The notes beneath the pieces are model-generated. The model had not been told where the DNA came from, did not search any database, and saw only the letters and a program-made list of their open reading frames with translations. Below, one piece after another: positions 23,493-32,364 of a stretch of DNA of 40,366 nucleotides. This DNA is from Chloroflexaceae bacterium. Lineage in GTDB: Bacteria > Chloroflexota > Chloroflexia > Chloroflexales > Chloroflexaceae. The stretch lies in contig JAAUSY010000017.1 in NCBI GenBank assembly GCA_012032475.1, positions 1-40,366 on the forward strand. Reading direction: 5' to 3'. Both the position numbers and the translations under genes were made by a program. The number at the start of each line of letters is the position of its first letter. Position 1 is the first letter of the stretch.

Positions 23493-23536
23493 GAAAGACC
23501 CCACCCTGGTTGATTAGGTTCAGATGGGGTTCTTTC
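23493..23536 (+). promoter_or_regulatory. Leader hairpin of the BREX-like operon
   Basis: GAAAGACCCCA (23493-23503) pairs with TGGGGTTCTTTC (23525-23536) with one bulged base, enclosing 21 nt. It lies a few bases downstream of the predicted transcription start, so it would be at the very 5' end of the mRNA. There is no U-tract, so it is not an obvious terminator; an mRNA-stability element or operator is possible. Confidence 0.45.
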
Positions 23537-23661
23537 TGGTTCTCTATGATGCTGTTCACATGGTAGCATATTTGTTTGTTCAACGCAAGCGAGATCCCAT
23601 CACTGTCTGACAGACCGATGACCGCTTGACCGAACTGAATCAGGGGAAAGAAAGAGCACTG

Positions 23662-24474
23662 ATGCGCGACTTCAAGTTCCATAACAATTTCACCCTGAAC
23701 CGTGAGCGCCTCTCGGCCATGCTTCGCTGCGTCGTCCAAGACCGCACCGCATCGAGAGAAGCCGTGGCTGCCGCTATGGGGGTCAACCCCTACATGGTCG
23801 AGGGCTTTCGTGGCTGGTTGTGCAAGACTGGCCTGGGTCGCTTCGAGCGCAAAACCTACACCATCGCTGAGTTCGGCAACGCTGTTGCCCACTATGACCC
23901 CTACCTGGAGCAACCTGGCACCCTCTGGGGGTTGCACTACCACCTTGTTGCCAGCCAGCAGGAAGAGCGTGCCGCAGTGTGGCATAGCTTCTTCAACGAG
24001 TTTGCTACGCCGGGCAAGAGCTTTACCAGCACCGAAATGAAGGCATATATGGAGCGCACACTTGCTCACACCGCCAACAGCCTTGGCTATGTTCCCGATG
24101 ATTGCAAAGAGTTTCTCAAGTGCTATGTGCGCTCGGAAGCCCTGGGCAGCCTCGGCTTGCTCCACAGTAGCAAAAAGGATACCTACGAAGTTGTGGGCAC
24201 ACAACCTGATATATCTATCGTCGCCTACGTCCTGTTCGATAGCTGGCAGCGGCGCTTCCCCACCTTCGACACCCTGCGGCTGACCCAACTCTGCGAAGAA
24301 CCAGAGATGATCGGGCGTATCTTCGTGATGGGCCGTACCCAGGTGCGGCAAACGGTGGGGATGCTGCAAAGCAAGGGACTGCTCACCTTTGCCGACACGC
24401 AGCATGAGCCGGTCACTCGACGTTTTCACGACAACCCGCTCGCATTCCTGGCGCACTCCTATCAAAGCCTATGA
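23662..24474 (+). CDS. DUF4007-family protein of the BREX-like operon
   Basis: From ATG 23662 (the frame also reads from TTG 23626, without a better ribosome site) the 270-aa protein shows DUF4007 features: FKFHNNFTLNRERLSAMLRC, a helix-turn-helix-like AVAAAMGVNPYMVEGFRGWL, and the conserved HYDPYLEQPGTLWGLHYHL near residue 85. DUF4007 proteins occur next to PAPS-reductase-type genes and in type 4 BREX-like or phosphorothioation loci (from memory); their molecular role is not established, but the HTH suggests DNA binding. It is the first gene of the operon and its stop overlaps the next start as ATGA. Confidence 0.82.
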   Translation: MRDFKFHNNFTLNRERLSAMLRCVVQDRTASREAVAAAMGVNPYMVEGFRGWLCKTGLGRFERKTYTIAEFGNAVAHYDPYLEQPGTLWGLHYHLVASQQEERAAVWHSFFNEFATPGKSFTSTEMKAYMERTLAHTANSLGYVPDDCKEFLKCYVRSEALGSLGLLHSSKKDTYEVVGTQPDISIVAYVLFDSWQRRFPTFDTLRLTQLCEEPEMIGRIFVMGRTQVRQTVGMLQSKGLLTFADTQHEPVTRRFHDNPLAFLAHSYQSL

Positions 24475-24941
24475 CACCCCTTCTCGAACGAGCAACGCAG
24501 CAGCTTCAATGGTGCTTCCAGCAACCGCGCTACCGGGTTGCCTGGCTGACTGGCCCTCCACGCTCAGGCAAAACCCATCTCGCCCGGCAACTAAGCGACA
24601 CGTTTGGGTGGCACTACCTTGACCACACCCTGACCCCCGGCTACTTCGACGCCCTGACTGCAACCATTGCCACCTACCATCCCGACCACCTGCTACCAAC
24701 CCTGAAAACGTGGATGGAAGCACGTCCCGCTCCAGTGCTGATTGTGGACGAGATAGACGCACTGCTTGCTACCTGGTCGCACGATCAGCGGCGTGTCTGG
24801 GCTAGCAAAGCCAGTCGCATCCCTTACCCACGCTGTGGGGTGCTCATCGTCACCCATCTGCTTGATTGCAGTACGCTTGTCAATTGTCTTCCCGATCAGG
24901 ATACTCGCTATTGTCTTGACCTTACGGGGGAAAGCTCATGA
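24471..24941 (+). CDS. brxF: Small P-loop ATPase, BrxF-like
   Basis: 156 aa with Walker A LTGPPRSGKTHLARQL (residues 26-41) and Walker B APVLIVDEIDALLATW (about 87-102), followed by a sensor-like CGVLIVTHLLD. The size and position, directly before a BrxC-type ATPase, match BrxF, the small P-loop protein known from type 3 BREX. Its likely partner is the BrxC-like product. The start overlaps the DUF4007 stop (ATGA) and the stop overlaps the brxC-like start (ATGA), so the three are translationally coupled. The finding of BrxF in an otherwise type 4-like cluster is unusual as far as I recall. Confidence 0.72.
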   Translation: MTPLLERATQQLQWCFQQPRYRVAWLTGPPRSGKTHLARQLSDTFGWHYLDHTLTPGYFDALTATIATYHPDHLLPTLKTWMEARPAPVLIVDEIDALLATWSHDQRRVWASKASRIPYPRCGVLIVTHLLDCSTLVNCLPDQDTRYCLDLTGESS

Positions 24942-27900
24942 CTGACACCAACCACCGTCTTGCTGAACTGGTCACTGTTGATGCTGAATTCAAGCCTTCG
25001 GTGCAGCTCCCAACCGACTTTGAACACCCTGAACTGAATGCGCGGTTGGTCAAAAGCTACATCCCAACAACGGATAGCATCGCCCTCTTTACCGAGCTAG
25101 CGCAGAGTCTCAACCCCAACAGCACCGAACGGGCCCGGATGCTCGTGGGAACCTATGGAACGGGCAAATCCGACCTGCTGCTGATGATTTGCAACTACCT
25201 GTCGCGTCCCGTTGATGACCCCGTGATGCAACCTTTCTACCAGCGGGTGCAAGCTGCCGACCCCACCAGACACGAGATTATCGTTCAACGGCGGAGCGGC
25301 AAGCTGCCGTTTCTTGTGGTGCTGTTGCAGGCCGATCCCAACACCCGCTTTCCTGGCTTCGTGATGCACGGGATTGAACAGGCGTTGGCGCAGCATGGGT
25401 TGGCAGACCTGATGACCAGGACCAAATATGAAGCAGCTCGTGAAAAACTGACCGAGTGGGAACAGAGCGGACATCCCCGCTTTCACGACTACTGCCAACT
25501 GCTCCAGGAAAGCGAAGGCAAGGAGATAGCGGGACTGCTGGCTGAACTTGCCAGCCCCCAGGCTGACCTGGTCTTCCCGGCCTTTCTGCGGGTGTTCCAG
25601 AAAATCACCGGCACGGACTTCAATGTCTATGGCTACAGCCAGCCTCACGAGGCGTTGGTCCAGGTCACACGGGCACTGCATGAGCGGGGAACACACAGCG
25701 GTATTCTGATTGTCTGCGATGAGTTCACCGAATTCTTGCGGCGCTTTGAACGGGCGATTGACCAGCAGTCGAGCGAGATTGACTCCGAGACGATGGCGGT
25801 GCAGAATGTGGCCGAACGAAGTTATTCTTCCGGGGCGGCGCAACTGCATTTCCTGGTTGCCAGCCTCGAAAGTTTTGCCGCAGCATCCATGGAGAGCAAA
25901 AGCGGCCAGGCCAGCAAAGCCATTGAGCGCCTGGGCGGGCGTTTCAAGCAGCATTCACTGGCGATACAGGCCGGGGAAGAGCTTATCAAAGGGGCTATTC
26001 GCAAGCACCAGGACCTCACGCTCCCGAACAGCCAGCGCGATGCACTGATGGACATCGCGACCCCGATATGGAAGCAGCAGGGACGCAACCGCGACTGGGT
26101 GCGCGACACGGTTGTCGTGGGGGCCTTCCCGCTCCACCCGCTGACCACTTATGCGCTGCCGCTGATCAACCGCAGCGTTGCCCAGAGCCAGCGCACGATG
26201 TTTCAGTTCCTCAAGAGCGACGAAGGGTTGATGGGCTTTGTCAATCGGGAAAACCTTACCACCCCGTTCTCTTGCTGGTACACCCTGCTGACGCTGGATG
26301 TACTGTTCGACTATTTCCAGGAAAGCATTGCTACCAGAAAGCCCGACCTTACCGACGCCTATCACCACTCGCTGCAAGCGCTGCACACGGCAACGGTTGA
26401 CACGCAGCTTGCCGAACGGGTCTTGAAGATCATTGCCTTTTGTGAAGTTGTCGCTCCTGACCAGGTGTTGTCTCCTACCCGTGCGCGGTTACAGCAGGCA
26501 TTAAACCTCCCTCCTGAAGCCAGCAGCGACCTTCAGAAAGCCCTTGACATCCTGGAAAAAGTTGAGGCCATCTATCCACCGGGATCAGAAAACGGCCTCT
26601 ACAGTCTGCCGCTGCCGGGGCGCGTCAGCGTCGTCAAGCTCAGGCAGCAGATACGGGAAATATCGCAAAAATCCCCGGTCAACGTAGCAGCACTCCAGTC
26701 CCAGTATGGGGCAGAATCCATCCAGGCCAGGGACTACAATCAACAGCGGGGGAGTCACCGTGAACTGACCGCATACTATGTCAGTGCAGAGGCCCTGCTT
26801 CAACCGGCACAACTGAAACTGAAAGGAGACTTGAGCCGAGCACCCGATGCGCTGCTCTGGTACGTGGTGGCAGTCAGCGACACCGAACGAGCTACCGCAC
26901 AGAGCGCGGCACGCGAATTGACCCGCCAGCATCGCAACCTGATTGTTGCCGTCCCTGTGATGCCGCTGCACATCCTGAGTGCGCTCCAGGACTATAAAGC
27001 CCTGGAACGGGTGCGCGATGTCCCGGACCTGGAAGGTGGAGCGAAAGCCTATCTTCTGGATACTGGCTTGATCGGGAAGGTATACCGTGCCAACCTTGAT
27101 CAGTCCCTCAAGACCCTGCGCGATGTTCGTCACTGGGAGTGGTTTGTCAACGGTGTTGGGCATACCGCACAGAGCCAGCCAAAGGTGTATGAAGTTGCCA
27201 GCAAGCTCATGGGACAGCTTTTCCCCGACACTCCGCCCCATCAACTGGCCCATCATTTCAAACCCGGCGCTCCTTCTCCGAGCCTGAAAAAGGCCGTCGA
27301 GAGTATTATCAAGGGAGAAGTACAGATTGCAAAAGCATCGAAGGGAGCAACAGAAACCATTATTCGTACCTGTGCTTCCTCGTTGGGCGTGCTGAAACTC
27401 GACAGAACCGAAGGATCATACGAAGTCTATGGAGCGAGTGAGCCTGATGCCGGTCTCATAGCCAGTAGAAAAGTATGGCGATTGATCCATGAGCAATTGG
27501 TGGCGGGCAAATCCTGGTCAAGCATTGCCACAACGCTCCGCAAGCCCCCCTACGGGTTGTATGACTCGCTGCTGCTGGTCTATCTAGCGGCATTCATCAC
27601 CACCTATGCCGACTCCATCGAAATAGGACCCAAGAAAGCCACCGCTGGACGCCCGAATGTAGATATCACGCTGCTGATGACGCTGCTTGACCACCCCGAC
27701 AGCTACACACTGCGCTTCCATCCGTTGAGCGATGCAGAACGGCGGTGGCTGCGTGGCCTTGTTGAACACGGTCTCAAAAGACCACCAGTGTCAAGTACCA
27801 CCCAGGGCAAATCCTTGCGAGCGAACGTTGCCGACGAGGTACACACCTGGATCAGACAGCTCAAATTGCCACTGCTGGTGGAGCAACTGCCCCTGGAAAC

Positions 27901-28432
27901 CGCTCAGGAGTTGATGCCCGAATGTCCCCAGACCATCCTTGCTGCTGCCCTCCTGATGGTTCAGCACAGGAAAAACCCGTCGGTCGTGCAGGTCGTGCTG
28001 ATGGACGACCTGCCCCAATCTCTTGGCGCACCCGCAGATCGCACGCAGTGGGGTGACGAGCACGCAACCGAATTGATAGCCCACTTTGCTGAAGTCCGCG
28101 ATACCTTGAAGCAATTTCCGCATGCGGTCAGGCTCTATGCCGAACAGCGCGTTGCAACACGCTTTGGCTACGAAGATCTGCCTGCTGAACAGCGATGGAA
28201 TGCTATCTATGGGTGGCGGCAGAAAAGGCAGGTTGTCAATCCAGAAACATTGAACACCTCAACTCGTACCCTCTTTCGTCTGATCAACGAACCACGCGGT
28301 TCGATTGAGCAGACCATCCTGGAAGAATACGCAAAGACGATTATCGGTATCAATACCGAGTACCAGCGCTGTCGTCGCTTGATAGCCTGGCCCGACTGGA
28401 ACAGGAAATCCAGAAAGCGCTTCAGGAAATAG
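24938..28432 (+). CDS. brxC: BrxC-like large P-loop ATPase, N-terminal and middle part
   Basis: 1164 aa in this frame. Walker A is LVGTYGTGKSDLLLMI (residues 69-84) and Walker B is GILIVCDEFTEFLRRF (255-270), as in the BrxC/PglY (DUF6079-type) ATPases of BREX systems; RLGGRFKQHSLAIQ follows. The central region is helical. From about residue 930 a repeated module begins (LSDAERRWLRGLVEHGLKRP). The frame ends WPDWNRKSRKRFRK, which is meaningless compared with the adjacent frame, where LSSLDSLARLEQEIQKALQE continues seamlessly. One base, probably a G at about 28366, is missing, so the true protein runs on to 30015. BrxC is essential for phage exclusion and is thought to act with PglZ on DNA. Confidence 0.82.
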   Translation: MTDTNHRLAELVTVDAEFKPSVQLPTDFEHPELNARLVKSYIPTTDSIALFTELAQSLNPNSTERARMLVGTYGTGKSDLLLMICNYLSRPVDDPVMQPFYQRVQAADPTRHEIIVQRRSGKLPFLVVLLQADPNTRFPGFVMHGIEQALAQHGLADLMTRTKYEAAREKLTEWEQSGHPRFHDYCQLLQESEGKEIAGLLAELASPQADLVFPAFLRVFQKITGTDFNVYGYSQPHEALVQVTRALHERGTHSGILIVCDEFTEFLRRFERAIDQQSSEIDSETMAVQNVAERSYSSGAAQLHFLVASLESFAAASMESKSGQASKAIERLGGRFKQHSLAIQAGEELIKGAIRKHQDLTLPNSQRDALMDIATPIWKQQGRNRDWVRDTVVVGAFPLHPLTTYALPLINRSVAQSQRTMFQFLKSDEGLMGFVNRENLTTPFSCWYTLLTLDVLFDYFQESIATRKPDLTDAYHHSLQALHTATVDTQLAERVLKIIAFCEVVAPDQVLSPTRARLQQALNLPPEASSDLQKALDILEKVEAIYPPGSENGLYSLPLPGRVSVVKLRQQIREISQKSPVNVAALQSQYGAESIQARDYNQQRGSHRELTAYYVSAEALLQPAQLKLKGDLSRAPDALLWYVVAVSDTERATAQSAARELTRQHRNLIVAVPVMPLHILSALQDYKALERVRDVPDLEGGAKAYLLDTGLIGKVYRANLDQSLKTLRDVRHWEWFVNGVGHTAQSQPKVYEVASKLMGQLFPDTPPHQLAHHFKPGAPSPSLKKAVESIIKGEVQIAKASKGATETIIRTCASSLGVLKLDRTEGSYEVYGASEPDAGLIASRKVWRLIHEQLVAGKSWSSIATTLRKPPYGLYDSLLLVYLAAFITTYADSIEIGPKKATAGRPNVDITLLMTLLDHPDSYTLRFHPLSDAERRWLRGLVEHGLKRPPVSSTTQGKSLRANVADEVHTWIRQLKLPLLVEQLPLETAQELMPECPQTILAAALLMVQHRKNPSVVQVVLMDDLPQSLGAPADRTQWGDEHATELIAHFAEVRDTLKQFPHAVRLYAEQRVATRFGYEDLPAEQRWNAIYGWRQKRQVVNPETLNTSTRTLFRLINEPRGSIEQTILEEYAKTIIGINTEYQRCRRLIAWPDWNRKSRKRFRK

Positions 28433-28509
28433 AGGAGCGATGGAAGGAAGCAGCACCGGGCGAAGACGTCTGGCGGGTTGGTCTGGCAAATGCGGCGACT
28501 GGCCGCCCG

Positions 28510-30015
28510 ATGACCAGCGCCTCCACCAGCGAGGTGGCCCGACACCTTGTCGCATGGGCACAGGGGTTCGCGTGGCCCGCCTGTGCCACCACGATAGACC
28601 TGCCCCACCTTCAGCAACTCTACCCCGACCTGGAAGCACCACGGTGTCAGGACATGACTTACCTCTTGCAGCGGGTACACGATGACGCTGCTCAGTGGGA
28701 GGCAGAAATTATCGAAACGCTGGCAAAGCAGTTTGGTATCCAGAGTTGGCGCAAGCAGGAAGTCCAGGATGCGCTCGAACGCTTTGCCGCAGCACTCCAG
28801 CATGCCTCGCAATTTGATATGCGCCTGCGTCAGCATGTGCTGACCAGCATTGCCAGCATCTTTGCTGATGCGTACGGGCCGCCTGCAACCGACATTCGCC
28901 CTGCAATACGTGAGGTTCTGGCGCACTGGTATACTGAACATCCCATTCCAGCGGAGAATGATTTGTCCGACGATGCCAGCATATTGCTGCGCCATATCAC
29001 TGCGGAGACAGGGGATGCCGAAACGGTGCTGCTCAGCACCCTGCCCCGCGCCCTTGCCGATATTGGTCAGGCATACCAGCAGTGGCCCACCTGCCAGGTC
29101 CTGGACCATTACCTTGCCAGCGTGCAGCAGGTGGTTGGTGAAATCAACGCCTACGTACCCCTGACCGGAGCGGAGCACGCCTGGCTCACCAGCATCGTGA
29201 CGCAAGGGTTGCGGCGACCACTGACTGAGACAGCCTGGGAGCAGCGGCGCTTGCTGGCGATAGTAGCGCAACACCTCCACGACTGGCTTTCTTCGCACCG
29301 GCTCCCCAGGTTTGCTGCTACTCTGAGTGAGCATGATATGCGGGAGTTGTTCCCGAAGTTTCAAGAACCCATAATCGCTACCGGCAGCGTGCTGGTTCAC
29401 TGTCTGTCCTGCTTGCCCGACGAGCTTGCATCCATGCTGCTGACCACGCTGCCCGCCGCGCTCGGTCAGCACGCAGCCAGCAGCGAATGGGGACAGAACG
29501 ATGTTGACGACCTGCTGGAGCGTTTCATGCTGGTATGCCAGCTTGTCAGGACGTTGGGCAACCGATTAGAGCACCATCTCTACACCTCAATAGGCAAGGC
29601 GTTCGGCGTAGCTGACGATGGCGACACGATTGCAACTATCCTGGCCGGGATTCACAACTGGCCGAAGCAGCACATCCTGCTGCCCGGCGAGAAGCTCTCT
29701 CCCAATGCGACCGCGCTGCACAGCGCTCTCCAGACAAGCGAGGCTGATCCCCGCAGTGCGTTGCTGGTCCGGCTCCCTCGAGAGATTTGCGAGGTGGGCG
29801 AGTCGTATGAGAAGTGGCAAACCTGGAATATCCGCACGACCTATGTCACCAGAATCTGCGAGGCCGCCTGCGAGATAGCGCAGCGCGGGCGGGTCGGTGA
29901 CGCCACGCCGCAGGTACAGACCCTCTGGGAGCAGTTCAAAGCACAGTTGAACGAACTCACCCCCGATGAACGGCGCTGGCTGATCAAGGCATTCAACGAG
30001 GAATTTCAGCCGTGA
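28510..30015 (+). CDS. brxC: BrxC-like ATPase, C-terminal part (continuation after frameshift)
   Basis: The frame is open from about 28369, giving LSSLDSLARLEQEIQKALQE, EIEERWKEAAPGEDVWRVGL before the first ATG at 28510. That ATG has no ribosome site, so this is the tail of the preceding gene rather than a separate one; together they make about 1,690 aa, well above the 1,200 aa or so usual for BrxC. It has no P-loop. It repeats a module already present in the first part: LTGAEHAWLTSIVTQGLRRP (from 29161) and LTPDERRWLIKAFNEEF (from 29956) echo LSDAERRWLRGLVEHGLKRP at 27725. Its stop overlaps the pglZ GTG start. Confidence 0.7.
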   Translation: MTSASTSEVARHLVAWAQGFAWPACATTIDLPHLQQLYPDLEAPRCQDMTYLLQRVHDDAAQWEAEIIETLAKQFGIQSWRKQEVQDALERFAAALQHASQFDMRLRQHVLTSIASIFADAYGPPATDIRPAIREVLAHWYTEHPIPAENDLSDDASILLRHITAETGDAETVLLSTLPRALADIGQAYQQWPTCQVLDHYLASVQQVVGEINAYVPLTGAEHAWLTSIVTQGLRRPLTETAWEQRRLLAIVAQHLHDWLSSHRLPRFAATLSEHDMRELFPKFQEPIIATGSVLVHCLSCLPDELASMLLTTLPAALGQHAASSEWGQNDVDDLLERFMLVCQLVRTLGNRLEHHLYTSIGKAFGVADDGDTIATILAGIHNWPKQHILLPGEKLSPNATALHSALQTSEADPRSALLVRLPREICEVGESYEKWQTWNIRTTYVTRICEAACEIAQRGRVGDATPQVQTLWEQFKAQLNELTPDERRWLIKAFNEEFQP

Positions 30016-32348
30016 TAACCATTCTGGAAGACCCGCACCACTACCAATCACCACCGCCCGACGCGCTCACAGCAGCGCACATTGCCGACTACGTCCCTGT
30101 GCGAATGGCGATTCAGCGGGCGCTGAATGACCACACTGCGCTCACCGTGCATGTTACCCATCCCACGCTGCTCCACTGGTTCAAAGACCTGCGAACCTAC
30201 CCCACTGATGTGGTCGCCTGGAAAATGGCTGACCCTGCCGAGGAGTTTGTTGCCTTCTTCGGCTTCGCGCCGCCTTCGCTCTTCACACGAGAGCGTATTG
30301 TCCAGCTTGATCTGGCATCGCTGACACCCCCACAGCCAGGCATTGCCGTTGACCCGGTGGCCTGGATTCTGGGACAGAAACTCGATGACCTGTGGGGATA
30401 TCCTCACGCCTACCCCGATCACCTGGCCCAGCTTGCAGCGTGGGCCGCGCAGCAACCCGCGCCCATCTCCAACCCTCTGCTGCCGCTGGCACAGGCACAG
30501 CTTGACCAGTGGGTTGCACAGAACGCTGCTTATGGTTATTTACAGGCTGCCACGCTCCGCAACGATAGCATCCGCATGCTTTTGCACGCCACGCTGTACC
30601 GCTACGACACGCAGTGGCTCCAGCAGCAGGGTTGGTACGATGCTCCGCTGATTGATGCCCCCCGCAACCAGTACGAGGTGTGCATCGCGCTCCTGGGCGA
30701 ACGAGCATCACTCATTGCATCGTACTGGAGCCGGGCATTTGCGGCCTCAGAGCAATCGCCTGAACTGCGTATCGCAGCTGCGATTGACCAGATGTCAGGA
30801 CTGAGCCAGGCGGAACTCACCTCCCTGACCAGCATTCTTGACCGTCACCCTGATGTCCTCGATACCGACCTGCTGCAACGCATTGCAGTGCGATTCGACC
30901 AACTGCCCACTGCCAGCAAGGTGGTGCAGGAGCTTGCCACGCGGGTGGTGCCCGCAACGCCACCCCTCCCCGACCCGGCGTGGTCTGTCGAGCGGTGGTT
31001 GCGGTGGGCAACGCAGGAGTATATGCCCTACTTCGCCTGGACTATCCGCAGCGGTCAGACACGCGAGCACCAGCGTGCCTGTGCCATCGCGTTTGCCGAC
31101 TGGCTCGCCGAATCCTACCCTGCCTGGCTCAACACTGAACCATCGCCCATCGTCATCAACCAGTATCAACAAATGCGCCAGGTCCTCGACCGCGACGCGC
31201 ACGCGCTGGTCGTCTGGCTCGTGGTGGATGGGCTGACGTGGTGGCAGGGAGAGCATCTCGGCGCAGCGTGCGAGCAGCGTGGCGTCTATCCACAGGCGCA
31301 GGCAGCAGGCGTGGCCGCGCTTCCTTCCATCACCAGCGTCTCCAAGCGCGTGCTGGTAACGGGGTTGCCTGCAACCGAGACGTTGCCCCCGACCATTGCC
31401 CAGGCCGCACGTGAACAACTTGGCAAGAGCGGCATCCCCCACCACGTCTGTTCCACGATGCAGGAAGGCATCAGCGTGCTGCAAAGTGGTGCTCCCCTCC
31501 GCTGCCTGGTAGTGCTGTTCAATCTGCTCGACCACGTTGCCCACGACACCCCGACCTTTACTGACAATGCTGGCATCCGCGGCTACCTGAACGACCTGGC
31601 CGACGGCCTGGTGAGAATGATGCAGACGTGTATTCAGCAAGGACAGGCATTTCATGCGCTGATTGGCAGCGACCACGGCAGCACGCTGCTGCCTGCCGAC
31701 GCCACGTGTCTGCCGCTCCCTGCTGAAGCTCAGGAGGTGTTCGACATCTGGGAGGATGAGACGACGGTCCAGGCTGAGAAGCACAGCCCACGGGCAGTTG
31801 TCGTCACCGACCCGCACCAACTACCACCCGATGTAACCACCCACTGGTATGTGCTGGAACGCACGCGCTACCAACTTGCACAGCACTACCTCGTACCACG
31901 CGGCTACGCCGCCATCAAGCGCCGCCCCACTGGGTGGACACACGGTGGCCTGACACCGGAGGAGGTGATCGTGCCGCTGCTGCACCTTGCACCAGAGCGG
32001 CTTCCACTGGAGCAGATTACGGTGCAACTGGTGGGAGCACTGCGAGCTAACCAGCAAACCGCGCTCACGCTGGAGGTGGTCAACCCCAACCCGGCCCCAC
32101 TCAACGCGGTGAGCATCCAGGTGGACGGGGTTGGCTCGCTGCCCACGATTGAGCGCATTGCTGCAATGAGTACGCACCGGATGGAGATAACCTTCCCCCC
32201 CATCTCGACCCGCGAGACGGAACTGGTGGTGCGGTGGGTGGTGCGCTGCCACGTTGCCGGTACACCCCACGAGCAGCAAGGGCAGCAGCGCATCCCGGTG
32301 CGACGGTTGCAGGTTGAGGACGAGAGCATAGACGATTTCTTTGATTGA
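30012..32348 (+). CDS. pglZ: PglZ-domain protein (alkaline-phosphatase fold)
   Basis: 778 aa starting at GTG 30012, overlapping the brxC-like stop. The N-terminal 330 residues are helical and lineage-specific. The PglZ domain of the alkaline phosphatase superfamily follows: VVWLVVDGLTWWQG with Asp406 as metal ligand, LPSITSVSKRVLVTG (439-453) as the nucleophile loop, LFNLLDHVAHD (503-512), ALIGSDHGSTLL (549-560) with the Asp-His metal ligands, and GWTHGGLTPEEVIVPLLHL (641-659) with the last His. The C-terminal 110 residues look like an immunoglobulin-like beta domain. PglZ is the hallmark of BREX/Pgl phage-exclusion systems; at least one homologue is a metal-dependent nuclease/phosphodiesterase. 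Confidence 0.92.
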   Translation: MITILEDPHHYQSPPPDALTAAHIADYVPVRMAIQRALNDHTALTVHVTHPTLLHWFKDLRTYPTDVVAWKMADPAEEFVAFFGFAPPSLFTRERIVQLDLASLTPPQPGIAVDPVAWILGQKLDDLWGYPHAYPDHLAQLAAWAAQQPAPISNPLLPLAQAQLDQWVAQNAAYGYLQAATLRNDSIRMLLHATLYRYDTQWLQQQGWYDAPLIDAPRNQYEVCIALLGERASLIASYWSRAFAASEQSPELRIAAAIDQMSGLSQAELTSLTSILDRHPDVLDTDLLQRIAVRFDQLPTASKVVQELATRVVPATPPLPDPAWSVERWLRWATQEYMPYFAWTIRSGQTREHQRACAIAFADWLAESYPAWLNTEPSPIVINQYQQMRQVLDRDAHALVVWLVVDGLTWWQGEHLGAACEQRGVYPQAQAAGVAALPSITSVSKRVLVTGLPATETLPPTIAQAAREQLGKSGIPHHVCSTMQEGISVLQSGAPLRCLVVLFNLLDHVAHDTPTFTDNAGIRGYLNDLADGLVRMMQTCIQQGQAFHALIGSDHGSTLLPADATCLPLPAEAQEVFDIWEDETTVQAEKHSPRAVVVTDPHQLPPDVTTHWYVLERTRYQLAQHYLVPRGYAAIKRRPTGWTHGGLTPEEVIVPLLHLAPERLPLEQITVQLVGALRANQQTALTLEVVNPNPAPLNAVSIQVDGVGSLPTIERIAAMSTHRMEITFPPISTRETELVVRWVVRCHVAGTPHEQQGQQRIPVRRLQVEDESIDDFFD

Positions 32349-32364
32349 GCCAGGGGGAAACAGC

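Noticed and set aside
23473-24465. 330-codon minus-strand open frame opposite the DUF4007 gene
   Set aside because: The plus strand encodes the conserved DPYLEQPGTLW motif; the minus reading has no recognisable feature.
28207-29472. Long minus-strand open frame (421 codons) opposite the BrxC-like tail
   Set aside because: Antisense shadow of the coding strand, which has clear coupled starts and internal repeats; no ribosome site or family pattern.
30795-31820. Long minus-strand open frame (341 codons) opposite pglZ
   Set aside because: It is the antisense shadow of a GC-rich gene; composition is His/Gln/Arg-rich, without motifs, start signals or ribosome site.
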